A DNA stretch of 64,000 nucleotides. Origin: CAVVGB01 sp963747715 (lineage in GTDB: Bacteria; Actinomycetota; Thermoleophilia; Gaiellales; Gaiellaceae). A program made the position numbers and the translations under genes. The stretch covers positions 310,001 through 374,000 of the forward strand of contig CAVVGB010000003.1 in the NCBI GenBank assembly GCA_963747715.1, written 5' to 3'. This document shows positions 7,771-16,459 of the stretch, one piece after another. The notes below the pieces were generated by a model that was given only the letters and a program-made list of their open reading frames with translations, was not told the origin of the DNA and made no database searches. Position 1 is the first letter of the stretch, and each line of letters begins with the position of its first letter.

Positions 7771-9760
7771 TCAGTCGGGAACGGTAGCGGGGAGAGCCTG
7801 GGCCCTCGACGGCGCCTGCGGTGCCGAGTCGACGTCGTCTCGTTGCAGATGCTGTCGCCAGTTCGCCAGGAGGTCGTGGACTGCAGCCGCGCCTACGATC
7901 GCCTCGCTTGGCGCTGGAAGCGTCGTCGGATGCAGCACGAACGGTCGCGTCTGCGGTCCCCCGAGCCCACCGTGGAAGCAGATGAGCTCTTCGAAGGCGC
8001 ACCCCTCCTCGAGGGTAGGGTCGTAGAAGCTTCCGACCATGATGTCGGCGACGTGCGGGAAACCGTCCGTGCGCAGGAGATGCTGCGCGGCGGTCTCCGA
8101 GAAGGCGGCGAGTGGGTCATCGCCGTCCACGCTGCCGTCTGCGAGGTGCCGCGCGCCGTTCGCGCCGAGCACGACCGGCCCGCGCTGCTGCGAGCGCACC
8201 AGGATCCAACCGACGTGAGGATGTGAGCGCAGCGCGGTGAGGAGTTCGGGGTGGCGTTCTTCGATCTCCTCCTGCGTGAGCCGCCGCGGCTCGTCCATCA
8301 GGTACACGAGGCCGAGGTTGCCTGACCCGAGCACGATGACGTCCTCACCGCTGACGTCGCTCTTCGAGCGCTTCTTCTTCCCGGGCTGCCCGCCTGTCGC
8401 TTCCTTGAGCGCGAGCCCGACCATGGCGTTCTGCTCGTCCCCACCCGCGAACCCCTCCACGTTCCGCGACGTGACGGACTTCCGGACGAGGTCTTCGAGC
8501 GTGTAGCCGTTCCGTTGCTTGAACGTCGCGCCCTGTGTCTGGCCGTGGTCGGACAGGATGACGATCTCGTACGGTCTCGCCGCGTAGCGGCGGGCGCGAT
8601 CAATCCTCCCGATCTGCTCGTCGAGCTTACGCAGAGCCTCGAGAGTGTCCACGCGCTCGAGGCCGGAGTGATGAGCGACCTCGTCGTAGCTCGAGAACGT
8701 CGCGTAGATCGCGTGCCGGCCTTTCATCATGTCCGTGAGAACGCCGTACACGATCAGGTCGCGGATAACGACGCAGAGCGCGGCGCGCATGAATGGGTAG
8801 AGACCGGTCCGGTGTCCGCGCGGTCGAACGTCGCGGCGGCTTTGCCGCGCTGCCGCGATCCACTCGAGGATCACTTCCCAGATGAAGAGGACCAGTGTCC
8901 GCGTGACGTTGAAGCCGTTGGCGAAGAACGCGCGGTAGCCGGGGTTGGCCTTCTTCTCGGCCTCCATGCGGCTGACGGTCAGGATCAGGTGGTCCGCTTC
9001 GCCCGACAGAAGGTTGCCCCGACTGGCGCCGCCGTCGACGAGCAGGCCCTTGCCGCTCGCATGGCGGCGCTCGAGCTCGGCGCAGTCGGCCGGCGCGGAG
9101 CACGTCATCAGCCGGCTCGTCTCCTTCTCGACCCAGCGGAAGGCTGGAATGTCCTCGTTCGAGCCGAGCAGGATGCCCGCCTGGCTCGCGCCGGTCTGCG
9201 AGGACAGGTCCGTCTCCCATTCGAGCAGGCGGTGGCTCCCGTCCTGGACCCAGCGCGCCATGTTCACAGCGCTCCCGTCGCGCATCGCGCGCTGCAGCAC
9301 GGGGAGGGCGAGCCCGTCGATCTCGAGGTAGACGATCGCCGGGCACGTCGGTGTCGATGCGCTCGCCGGAACGGCGGGCGATCCGCTGCGTCACACGCAG
9401 TGTGTAGGTGTCGTCGTCGTTCGCGCCGAAGACGACCTCGAGGGCGAGGCTGACGGCGGAGGCGACGAGCGCCGCGAGCAGCGCCCACCAGAACGAATCG
9501 ACTACGAATCCGCTTTCGAGGATCTCGGAGGCGACCCACAACATCGCCGCATCGGCGACCAGCACGAGGAGGAAGCCGAGGACGAGCGTGAACGGAAGCC
9601 GCAGCGCGGCCAGGAGCGGAAGGAGCACCGCGTTCAGCGCGGCCACGACGAGCGCGACGGCGAGCGCCGCCCAGAATCCCGTCGCGGCGACGCCCGGGAC
9701 GATCGCCGCGGCGACGAGCAGAGATAGAGCGGCGGTCACCCAGGAGACGAGCACGCGCAT
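7771..9760 (-). CDS. PF04020 (4-TM 'phage holin IV') domain fused to alkaline-phosphatase-superfamily phosphodiesterase, frameshifted
   Basis: Residues 1-115 form four membrane helices of the PF04020 type (phage holin superfamily IV, common in actinobacteria and not necessarily phage). They are followed by an alkaline phosphatase/phosphodiesterase domain. After the break it reads AIVYLEIDGLALPVL (first metal Asp), SQAGILLGSN (nucleophile region), ATFSSYDEVAHHSG and ILSDHGQTQGATF (metal sites). The two parts lie in different frames because of one extra G at about 9340; removing it joins GERIDTDVP to AIVYLEIDG and gives exactly 662 residues. The membrane anchor would hold the hydrolase at the membrane. 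Substrate unknown. It sits between the AI-2E/UPF0104 fusion and the amidotransferase. Confidence 0.82.
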
Positions 9761-9829
9761 GAGCCGAAACCGCGGCCGCGCCGGCTCCCACGCGACCCGC
9801 TCTCCGTAATCGAGATGGGACGCCGGTGC

Positions 9830-12082
9830 TCATTGATCTCCTCCGTCGGCGGAACGGCGAGGCCACCGCCGCTTGCCCTCGCCGCGCTCCGCTCGCTTCG
9901 CCTCGCGCCGCGTCGCGCGCTGAGCCTTCTGCTCGGCCGCCTTCTCCTTTGCGTCGGCGTACGACTGCTCGACGAGCGTCTTCCCGCCGCTCCAGCCAAA
10001 CGCCCACACGACTATGGCGACGGCGAACAGCACGTTCCAGGCCGTGACGGTGAGCTGCTGGCCGACCGAGTAGGCGGTCGCCGTGTTGGCGTCCACCACG
10101 TCCTTGAGGGCGACCGCGTTGACCGCCTGGTTCACGCCGATCCCGCCGGGCGTCGCGGAGACGGTGTTCGCCAGCGAGTTACCGCCGACCACAGACATGA
10201 CCGTGTGGAACGTGACGGGAATGGAATACGCGGCCAGGAAGACCGCCACGACGCCGAGCTTCGCAAGCCAGGCGACGAAGGAGGGAGCGACGACCTGCAC
10301 GAGGTACTTGCGCGGCGTCGCGAGGATGGCGCCGCCCTCCTTCGCCTTGTGCCAGAGGCCCTGAAGCTTTCGCCAGAAAGCTCGGGCGAGAATGACGACG
10401 AGCGCTGCACCTCCGAAGAGAAGCGACAGCGTGAGGACGGGATGGTCGTGCGCAAACCCGAGCTGCAGCTCAAACGAGCCCGGGACGGACAGGAAGAGAT
10501 ACAGGTAGACCGCCGTCCCGGCGATCGTGAAGAAGATCTTCTGCACGACCATCGCTCCGAGGATTCCGGGGAAGGTCGAGCCGGGGATGATGGCGAGGAA
10601 CATGAGGAGCATCGCCAGCGTCCCGATGTTCGCGGGCAGGAAGCCGTTGAGCGCGATGCCGGCCGCGTACGCGGCGAGCACGTGGCGGTAGGCAAGCGGC
10701 GCGCGTGGAAACCCGGCGCGGAGGATGTAGAACCACCCGAGCGCGGTGAGTGTCGTCTGCACCGTCTGGAGTGCGAGGCCCGCAACGAGATACTGGAGCG
10801 AGATCTGCGTGAGGGTGTCCCAGAGGGTCTCGAGCCAGTCGACGACGTCGACGCCGAGCGCTCCGAGGACAGCGACCGCAGCGGCGATCGCGAGGATCCA
10901 CGCGCCGGCGACCGCAAGCCGTCTCGTCCGCGACGGCTCTCCGAAGCCGAGGAGGCGCGAGCTTCCGGCGGCGGCGGTGTTGCTCATCCGCTCGGCTGGG
11001 TTACCGGGCCGGCTTTGCGCGTCTCCTGGAACGGCGTCGACGGCGATCAGGATCCCCTTCGTCACCGGGACGGCGACGAGCGCACCGACGATCCCGAAGA
11101 GCGCGGTGAACACGATCACCGTCACGACGGAGAGGAACGGATGGATCTCGACCGTCTTCTTGAAGACCTTCGGCGTGATCAGGTTGTTCTCGACTTGCTG
11201 GTAGAGGATGAGGACGGCGCCCGCGACGACGCCCTTCCAGGGCTCTTCGAGCAGGCCGACGATGACCACGGGGATCGTCCCGAGCGTCGCGCCGATGTTG
11301 GGGATGAGGTCGGTGATGCCAACGAAGACCGCCAGCGGAGCGGCGAACGGCAGCCCCAGCAGCCTCATCGTCACGTACGTCGTGAGGCCCGCGATGACGC
11401 CGATCAGAAACTTGCCGTACCAGTAGCCCTGATTCATTCCGTAGGTCTCGCTGAGAGCACGGCGGAAGGGGCTGCGAGCGTGCGGAGCGAGTCGCCGCTC
11501 CACACGGCCGACGAGGTCACGCCCGTACGCGAGGAAGTAGAGCGTGAACGTGAAGATCATGAAGATGGCGAAGCCGCCGGAGACGATCGCCCCGACCGCA
11601 TCGAGGAGCGAGCCGGCGTGGGCGAAGAACTCGCCCGAGTCCTCGGCCGCGTTGCCGGCAGTCTCGATCGCCTCGTCGGCGTTCAGCGCGTCGGAGGTCG
11701 ACGTGTCCTGCAGCTGGTCGACGTACGCCGGAATCTCGTCCTTCAAGGCCTTGGCACCGTCGATCGCCGGGGGAATGACGACGAAGGCGAAGAGCAGGAT
11801 GCCCGCGGCGATCGTGAGGAAGGCGACCGAAATCGAGGCGCCGCGACCCATCCCGCGCCGTTGGAAGATCTGCACGAGCGGCTCGATGGAGAAGGCGAGG
11901 AAGCCCGCGGCGATCAACCAGACGATCGTCTCCCGCACGAGCCAAAGGCCGAGGAGCAGCGCCGCGATGGCCAGTACGACGGCCACGACGACGGCCGTCC
12001 TGCCCGCCAGGTCCTTGCCGGCCGGACCGCGGTAGCCCGCCGGGGCTGAGCCGGTCCGCACTGGGGGCTCGACTGAGCTCAT
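9830..12082 (-). CDS. AI-2E transporter domain fused to UPF0104/lysylphosphatidylglycerol synthase-like membrane domain
   Basis: A 750-residue protein in one open frame. Residues about 25-365 are an AI-2E family domain (PF01594; LAVFVGITDLIPNIGATLG, LYQQVENNLITPKV). A linker with an internal Met near 374 follows, then a UPF0104/PF03706 domain (about 395-700) of the type found in lysylphosphatidylglycerol synthase membrane regions (NGFLPANIGTLAMLLMF, ATPGGIGVNQAVNAVAL), and a basic tail. PF03706 parts act in lipid flipping in MprF; this role is inferred only. ATG 12082 shares ATGA with the upstream stop. A palindrome promoter lies in the upstream coding sequence. Confidence 0.85.
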   Translation of the reverse strand: MSSVEPPVRTGSAPAGYRGPAGKDLAGRTAVVVAVVLAIAALLLGLWLVRETIVWLIAAGFLAFSIEPLVQIFQRRGMGRGASISVAFLTIAAGILLFAFVVIPPAIDGAKALKDEIPAYVDQLQDTSTSDALNADEAIETAGNAAEDSGEFFAHAGSLLDAVGAIVSGGFAIFMIFTFTLYFLAYGRDLVGRVERRLAPHARSPFRRALSETYGMNQGYWYGKFLIGVIAGLTTYVTMRLLGLPFAAPLAVFVGITDLIPNIGATLGTIPVVIVGLLEEPWKGVVAGAVLILYQQVENNLITPKVFKKTVEIHPFLSVVTVIVFTALFGIVGALVAVPVTKGILIAVDAVPGDAQSRPGNPAERMSNTAAAGSSRLLGFGEPSRTRRLAVAGAWILAIAAAVAVLGALGVDVVDWLETLWDTLTQISLQYLVAGLALQTVQTTLTALGWFYILRAGFPRAPLAYRHVLAAYAAGIALNGFLPANIGTLAMLLMFLAIIPGSTFPGILGAMVVQKIFFTIAGTAVYLYLFLSVPGSFELQLGFAHDHPVLTLSLLFGGAALVVILARAFWRKLQGLWHKAKEGGAILATPRKYLVQVVAPSFVAWLAKLGVVAVFLAAYSIPVTFHTVMSVVGGNSLANTVSATPGGIGVNQAVNAVALKDVVDANTATAYSVGQQLTVTAWNVLFAVAIVVWAFGWSGGKTLVEQSYADAKEKAAEQKAQRATRREAKRAERGEGKRRWPRRSADGGDQ

Positions 12083-12411
12083 CGCGGCCCGAGTATCCGG
12101 CGTAAGCCTTGCTGCGACCTCACCCGCGGGGCCCGATCACCTGGGTGATGCCGCGCGCCTAGAGGCGCGTCCGCTGGTGCCTCGGCCGGATTGACGCTCA
12201 CGATCTCGATCCCGAGATCGCTCAGCCACTTGAGCACACCCTGGAGCTGGGCCTGATCGACGATGTCGCCTACGAGGACGGTGTTCTCTCCCTCGGCCTC
12301 CACGCTCATGCACTCGAGAGGGCCGACCGGCAAGTGCTCACTCGTACCCCGCACCACGATCCGGTAGCGGACAGCAGTCTGTCCCGTTCGGGTTGCGTAG
12401 TGCTTCGGCAT
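12079..12411 (-). CDS. Small conserved actinobacterial protein, unknown function
   Basis: 110 residues from ATG 12411. The core VRYRIVVRGTSEHLPVGPLECMSVEAEGENTVLVGDIVDQAQLQGVLK-like block resembles a widespread small actinobacterial protein of unknown role, with a short alpha/beta fold expected. The C-terminal 30 residues look unconserved, and their codons contain the operator for the next gene (12137-12148). The start is placed at 12411 because a GAGACT -10 box ends 7 bp before it. The four-base overlap (ATGA) with the fusion gene suggests coupling. Confidence 0.75.
   Translation of the reverse strand: MPKHYATRTGQTAVRYRIVVRGTSEHLPVGPLECMSVEAEGENTVLVGDIVDQAQLQGVLKWLSDLGIEIVSVNPAEAPADAPLGARHHPGDRAPRVRSQQGLRRILGPR
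12092..12148 (-). promoter_or_regulatory. Palindrome promoter P1 (drives 12082 fusion gene)
   Basis: Reading the reverse strand: palindrome TCACCCAGGTGA (12137-12148, extended to ATCACC...GGTGAT), 11 bp, GGGTGA (12120-12125), 22 bp, -10 GATACT (12092-12097), then 9 bp to ATG 12082. The element lies inside the 3' end of the preceding gene. Downstream genes in the same direction are the fusion, the phosphodiesterase and the amidotransferase. Confidence 0.8.
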
Positions 12412-12418
12412 CCGGGCG

Positions 12419-12475
12419 AGTCTCGTGGTCGCGTCGTTGGAATTCCTCGCCCTCGCATCCGACTCACCTGGGTGA
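12419..12475 (-). promoter_or_regulatory. Palindrome promoter P2 (drives 12411 gene)
   Basis: Reverse strand: TCACCCAGGTGA (12464-12475), 11 bp, GGGCGA (12447-12452), 22 bp, GAGACT (12419-12424), then 7 bp to ATG 12411, so the transcript would be leaderless. The palindrome is shared with divergent promoter P3. Confidence 0.8.
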
Positions 12476-12520
12476 AGGTGTCCCACGGGCGAGGACAGCC
12501 GGCTCCTCCGGCGCGATCAT
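12464..12520 (+). promoter_or_regulatory. Palindrome promoter P3 (drives 12565 gene)
   Basis: Forward strand: TCACCTGGGTGA (12464-12475), 11 bp, GGGCGA (12487-12492), 22 bp, GATCAT (12515-12520). Predicted transcription start is near 12527, leaving a leader of about 38 bases with a GAGAGGAG Shine-Dalgarno sequence before ATG 12565. Confidence 0.8.
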
Positions 12521-12564
12521 CGGCTCGATTCCCGGACAAGGAAACGAGCGAGAGGAGCAGAGAC

Positions 12565-12993
12565 ATGTCGACACATGACGTCGGAGCGCGCGCGCGCACC
12601 GAGCGCGACGTGAGCGGGTGGGCAATCGGGGGAACGGCCTTCGCGGGGGTGATCATGCTCTTGATCGGCGTCTTCCACGCCATCGCGGGCCTGGTCGCGA
12701 TCTTCGATGACCAGTTCTACGTCGTGGGAGCCAACTACACGTTCGAGCTCGACGTGACCGGTTGGGGATGGATCCACCTGCTGGCCGGAATCGGCGTGGC
12801 GCTCGCAGGCCTGTATGTCTTTTCCGGAGCGACGTGGGCCCGGATCGTCGGTATCGCGCTGGCGATGCTGAGCGCGGTGGCGAACTTCTTCTTCGTCCCG
12901 TACTACCCGTTCTGGTCGATCCTCATGATCGCGCTGGCCGTCTGGGCCATCTGGGCTCTGACCCGGCCGGTCGTTGTCGAGCGAGGAGTGTGA
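12565..12993 (+). CDS. DUF7144-type four-helix membrane protein
   Basis: This encodes 142 residues. A basic N-terminus is followed by four hydrophobic segments. The pattern FAGVIMLLIGVFHAIAGLVAIFDD, then GWGWIHLLAGIGVALAGL and ANFFFVPYYPFWSI, is a common actinobacterial membrane family (DUF7144-like). Function unknown. A diverged paralogue with the same GWGWI and NFF signatures lies at 24943-25344, also in the palindrome regulon. ATG 12565 has GAGAGGAG upstream. Confidence 0.85.
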   Translation: MSTHDVGARARTERDVSGWAIGGTAFAGVIMLLIGVFHAIAGLVAIFDDQFYVVGANYTFELDVTGWGWIHLLAGIGVALAGLYVFSGATWARIVGIALAMLSAVANFFFVPYYPFWSILMIALAVWAIWALTRPVVVERGV

Positions 12994-13016
12994 TCCTGGT
13001 CGGTCTGTAGGCGCCG

Positions 13017-13042
13017 GGCCCGCGGACTACGGCCCGCGGGCC
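13017..13042. terminator. Hairpin between convergent genes
   Basis: A 9-bp perfect stem GGCCCGCGG / CCGCGGGCC with an 8-base loop, 23 bp after the 12565 gene's stop and covering the MFS stop codon. It may act as a bidirectional terminator; no U-tract. Confidence 0.45.
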
Positions 13043-14651
13043 GAGCCCGGCTGCGTGCGCGGAATACTCGGCGTGAAGAAGAGCGCGATGACGGCCAGGA
13101 CGGCGAGGATGGCGAGCGCGGCACGTAGTCCGACCAGTCGTGCCTCGCTGTTGGCCTCGAGAGCTGCCTGGGCGGCCTCCGAGCTCGCACCCGCCTCGGC
13201 GAGTGCTTCCTCGAGGTCGGCGTCGGACGTGAACGGCACTCCTCCCGCCAGCTCGGTGGTCGCACGCTCCTTGGCAGCTTCGGGGATCGCGGGACTCTGC
13301 TGGATGTTGGTGAGGAAGGACGTCGTTAGCCCGGCGATCAGGAGCGACCCAGCGAGAGCGGTTCCGATCGAGGCGCCGAGATTGGTGGCCGTGTTCTGGA
13401 GCCCGCCAACCTCCGGAGTGTCCTCGTCGGGAACGGCGGAGACGGTCACGGCTCCGAGCTGAGACGCGAGCGCGCCGATTCCGAGCCCGATCAAGAGCAT
13501 CGGCATGAGGACGATCTCGGGTCCCGCGTCGGGCTCGAGACCTCCGAGGAGGACGACCGTGCCCGCCAGAAGGGCAAGGAGGCCGAGTTGGACGACACGC
13601 CGCGGCGAGACGTTCGGGAAGCAGCTTCGGGATCCCGATCGCCGTCGCGAGCAGGGCCACGGACAGCGGCAGCAACCGGACGCCCGTTTCGAGCGCCGAC
13701 AGGCCGAGCGCGACGGACAGGAAGAGCGGGACGACGAAGAAGACGCCGGCCTGGACGAGGAACTGGAAGAAGAACATCGTCAGGCCGCCGCGCAACTGGG
13801 CGTTCTGAAGCATCCCCGGGCGAACGAGAGGCTCTCCGCCGCGGGCCTCGACGCGCTTTACCCAGCGGAAGAAGATCCATAAGACGAACAGGCCGGCGAC
13901 GACGAGCCACACGACGGGGGAGAGCCCGAGCCAGGAAGGTGCGCCGGACTTGGGGGAGATCCAACCCCAGATTCCCGAGCGCAGCACACCGAAGACGAAG
14001 AGCCCGAGCCCGAGCGCCGAGAGGCCGGCGCCCACGAGATCGATCTTCGGCTTCGCCCGAGATGGCGCGTCGGCAATGCGCCGCGCGAGCAGGAGGATCA
14101 CCGCAACGATCACGACTTCGCCGGCGAACACCCAGCGCCAGGAGAAGTACGTCGTCGCGAAACCGCCGATCAGCGGGCCGACGGCGACCGCCGTCGCGCC
14201 GGCAGCGGCCACGAGCCCGTAGGCGGCGGGGCGCCGCTGCGGTCGGGAAGTTTCCCGCGACGAGCGACACGATCGCGGGCATGATCAGCGCGGCCCCCAC
14301 GCCCTCGAGGAACGACCAGCCGAGGAGCAGGATGGGCAGGTTCGGCGCGATCGAGGTCGTGAACGAGCCGACGCCGTAGATGATGCAGCCGATCGTGAAC
14401 GCGCGCTTGGAGCCGATGAGCGCGCCGATCTTCCCTCCCGTGATCATGAGCGTCGCCATCACGAGGGTGTAGGCGGTGATCGCCGTCTGGATGCCGCTCA
14501 CGGTCGTGCCGACGTCCTCGGCGACGGTTGCGATCGACACGTTCATCACGGAGCTGTCGAGTGTCATGAGGAACTGGCCGGCGGCGAGCGTGAGCAGTAC
14601 GAGGCCGGCGCCCGTCGCGCGGCCGGAGGCGGTGCCAGTCGCCGCAGTCAT
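13027..14651 (-). CDS. MFS drug-efflux transporter (DHA2/EmrB-QacA type), two frameshifts
   Basis: The protein is spread over three frames. The first part has FLMTLDSSVMNVSIATVAEDVG (helix 1 Asp motif), GGKIGALIGSKRAFTIG (motif A) and helices 3-4. The second resumes with AAAGATAVAVGPLIGGFATTYFSWRWVF (motif C region). The third resumes with VQLGLLALLAGTVVLLGG. The breaks are one extra base near 14230 and one near 13617. Taking both out gives exactly 540 residues, the usual length for a 14-helix DHA2 exporter. Its substrate may be a drug or toxic metabolite. It follows the K+ channel gene by 8 bp and is expected to share promoter P4. Confidence 0.85.
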
Positions 14652-14659
14652 GGACCTGA

Positions 14660-15115
14660 CTAGTCCCCGGCCTTACCGAGCCGGGCCTCGATTGCATCGA
14701 GGCGCTGCTCGAGATGCCGGAAGGCTGCCCGAAGCTCGTCTTGACGCTCTTCGCCGAGCGCTTCCCGCCGTACGGACTCCTCGCGCTGCTCGTTCGAGAC
14801 GAACATCGACGTAACCGTCGCAGTCAAGAACGCGAGAAACGTGACGCCGAAGATGATGACGACGCCCCCGACCACGCGACCCCATGGGCTACTCGGGACA
14901 ACGTCGCCGTAGCCGACAGTCCCCAGTGTCACGATCGCCCACCAGATCCCCTCGCCCACGGAGTCGAAATCGCCCGGGGCGATCGCCCGGACGAGCACGC
15001 CGACCCCGACCGCAAGGGCGATCGTGACCAAAGCGAGAAAGGGAAAGACTCGGCGCGACGCGATCGCGCGCGCCGTCAGTCCTCGCAGGCGACTTTTCTT
15101 CGGCTCGCGGCGCAC
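14660..15115 (-). CDS. Two-helix potassium channel family protein
   Basis: 151 residues: basic N-terminus, a first helix (about 23-45), a pore loop with the selectivity filter TLGTVGYGDVVP (about 64-75), a second helix (about 83-107) and a C-terminal coiled-coil-like tail (RQDELRAAFRHLEQRLDAIEARLG). It would form a tetrameric K+ pore in the membrane; no RCK domain is present. GTG 15115 lies 9 bp after the TAGATT box of promoter P4, so the transcript has almost no leader. Confidence 0.92.
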   Translation of the reverse strand: MRREPKKSRLRGLTARAIASRRVFPFLALVTIALAVGVGVLVRAIAPGDFDSVGEGIWWAIVTLGTVGYGDVVPSSPWGRVVGGVVIIFGVTFLAFLTATVTSMFVSNEQREESVRREALGEERQDELRAAFRHLEQRLDAIEARLGKAGD

Positions 15116-15124
15116 GAGCGACGG

Positions 15125-15180
15125 AATCTAGACCGCTGACCGGCTGGGAACGTCGCCCGCGAACCCGGTCACCCGGGTGA
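15125..15180 (-). promoter_or_regulatory. Palindrome promoter P4 (K+ channel and MFS operon)
   Basis: Reverse strand: TCACCCGGGTGA (15169-15180), 10 bp, GGGCGA (15153-15158), 22 bp, TAGATT (15125-15130), 9 bp to GTG 15115. It is the only copy with 10 rather than 11 bp after the palindrome. The palindrome is shared with divergent P5. Confidence 0.8.
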
Positions 15181-15225
15181 ACATCTGGGCCGGGGGAGGT
15201 CTTGCTGGGCCGACGATGGGATCCT
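15169..15225 (+). promoter_or_regulatory. Palindrome promoter P5 (15253-16459 operon)
   Basis: Forward strand: TCACCCGGGTGA (15169-15180), 11 bp, GGGGGA (15192-15197), 22 bp, GATCCT (15220-15225). A leader of about 20 bases with AAGGAG precedes ATG 15253. Confidence 0.8.
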
Positions 15226-15252
15226 CGCTGCGGAAACGACAAGGAGACTGCC

Positions 15253-15768
15253 ATGGCTATCGGCCCGGTGCAGCTGCTCGTGATCGGCTTCGACCAGCCC
15301 GACTTCCAGGGCGACATCATGGCCGAGCTCGACCGGCTGAAGGAGAGCGACGTCGTCCGTGTGATCGACGGCATCGCGGTCCACAAGGACAAGAACGGTG
15401 AAGTGAAAGTGATCGAGCGCAGCGACCTCAGCGACGAGGAGAACGCCGAGTTCGGCGCCTACGTGGGTGCCCTCATCGGTCTCGGCGCCGGCGGCCTGGA
15501 AGGGGCCGAGCTCGGCGCGGCCGCGGGCGCGAATGTCGCTTCGGAGCGCGATGACTCAGAGTCCGAGGGGATCTGGGACGTCGTCGACGAGATTCCGGAG
15601 GACACGGCAGCCGCAGTGATCCTGCTGGAGCACCGCTGGGCAATTCCGCTCCGAGACGCTCTGCGGGGAGCCGGCGGCTACCCGGTCTCCGACGGCTGGA
15701 TCCATCCGGAGGACCTCGTCGCGATCGGGATGGTCGCGGCCGAGGAAGCCGCCGCGCAAAGCAGGTAG
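15253..15768 (+). CDS. DUF6325/DUF1269-like soluble protein
   Basis: 171 residues. The opening IGPVQLLVIGFDQPDFQGDIMAELDRL, the segment VRVIDGIAVHKDKNGEV, a Gly/Ala-rich middle (VGALIGLGAGGLEGAELGAAAG) and a C-terminal AAVILLEHRWAIPLRDAL resemble the DUF1269/DUF6325 group seen next to SHOCT genes in actinobacteria. The Gly/Ala-rich stretch may insert in or lie on the membrane. No biochemical role is known. Strong AAGGAG before ATG. First gene of a three-gene operon under P5. Confidence 0.8.
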   Translation: MAIGPVQLLVIGFDQPDFQGDIMAELDRLKESDVVRVIDGIAVHKDKNGEVKVIERSDLSDEENAEFGAYVGALIGLGAGGLEGAELGAAAGANVASERDDSESEGIWDVVDEIPEDTAAAVILLEHRWAIPLRDALRGAGGYPVSDGWIHPEDLVAIGMVAAEEAAAQSR

Positions 15769-15802
15769 ACGCAAGCCAACTCACGACCTTGGAGGTAAGA
15801 CG

Positions 15803-16042
15803 ATGTTCGGACCAAGCCGCAGAGTCGCCCGCCGCACCGCACGGCGCACCTCGCGCCGCCAGATGGCGATGCACGACCAGATGAGCGGAGGCTACGACGA
15901 GCCGGAGCCGCAGTACGCGCCCGCCGCGCCCGCCGAGCCGGATTACGCCGCGGAGCTCCAGAAGCTCGCTTCGCTCCGCGACCAGGGAATCATCAGCAAC
16001 GAGGACTTCGAGGCCAAGAAGCAGCAGATCCTCGGGATCTGA
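15803..16042 (+). CDS. SHOCT-domain small protein
   Basis: 79 residues: a basic Arg-rich N-terminus (about 1-22), a flexible Pro/Ala linker and a C-terminal SHOCT motif (ELQKLASLRDQGIISNEDFEAKKQQILG). SHOCT motifs are short two-helix modules found at protein ends, likely mediating oligomerisation. GGAGG lies about 7 bp upstream of ATG. It is one of three SHOCT motifs in this regulon. Confidence 0.85.
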   Translation: MFGPSRRVARRTARRTSRRQMAMHDQMSGGYDEPEPQYAPAAPAEPDYAAELQKLASLRDQGIISNEDFEAKKQQILGI

Positions 16043-16054
16043 TCGACGAATGAA

Positions 16055-16459
16055 GTGATGACCGTGATGAGCGAGCCGCTTGCTGCGGCGCTCATCACGG
16101 CGCTCATCGTCGGGGTCGTCGTCTTCCTGGTCGTCGTGCGGCGCAACCAGGCCCTTCAGCGCAGGCCCGGAAACGTCCAGGTCCGTGCGCGCTTCGAGGC
16201 GGGTGGATCGTGGATCCGAGGCCACGGCGTGTGGGTGAACGACATCTTCGCGTTCCGCCGCAGCCCCGCCGGTTGGACTGAATCTCTCCTGTGGGTGACG
16301 AACGCATCGGCGTGCCGTGCGACGGATGACGAATGGGATCGTCTCGGGCGTCTCGGGGACGACCCCGTCGTCGCCACCTTCGTGCTTGCCTCCGGAGGTT
16401 CGATGGCCTTCGCGACGCGCGCCGAAGACCGCGCCGATCTCCTCGGCCCGTACGCCTAG
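16055..16459 (+). CDS. Membrane-anchored small protein, unknown function
   Basis: 134 residues. One N-terminal membrane helix (ALITALIVGVVVFLVVV, about 11-27) is followed by a soluble domain of about 100 residues that resembles DUF2550-like or PH-like folds only loosely (WIRGHGVWVNDIFAFRRSP). No catalytic residues are recognisable. Several starts are possible (GTG 16055, ATG 16058, ATG 16067) and none has a strong ribosome site. Last gene of the P5 operon; its end overlaps the convergent gene by 4 bp. Confidence 0.7.
   Translation: MMTVMSEPLAAALITALIVGVVVFLVVVRRNQALQRRPGNVQVRARFEAGGSWIRGHGVWVNDIFAFRRSPAGWTESLLWVTNASACRATDDEWDRLGRLGDDPVVATFVLASGGSMAFATRAEDRADLLGPYA

Noticed and set aside
9736..9747. 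Near match to the palindrome (TCACCCAGGAGA)
   Set aside because: It lies inside the first codons of the phosphodiesterase gene, with one mismatch in the symmetric part and no gene start at the proper distance.
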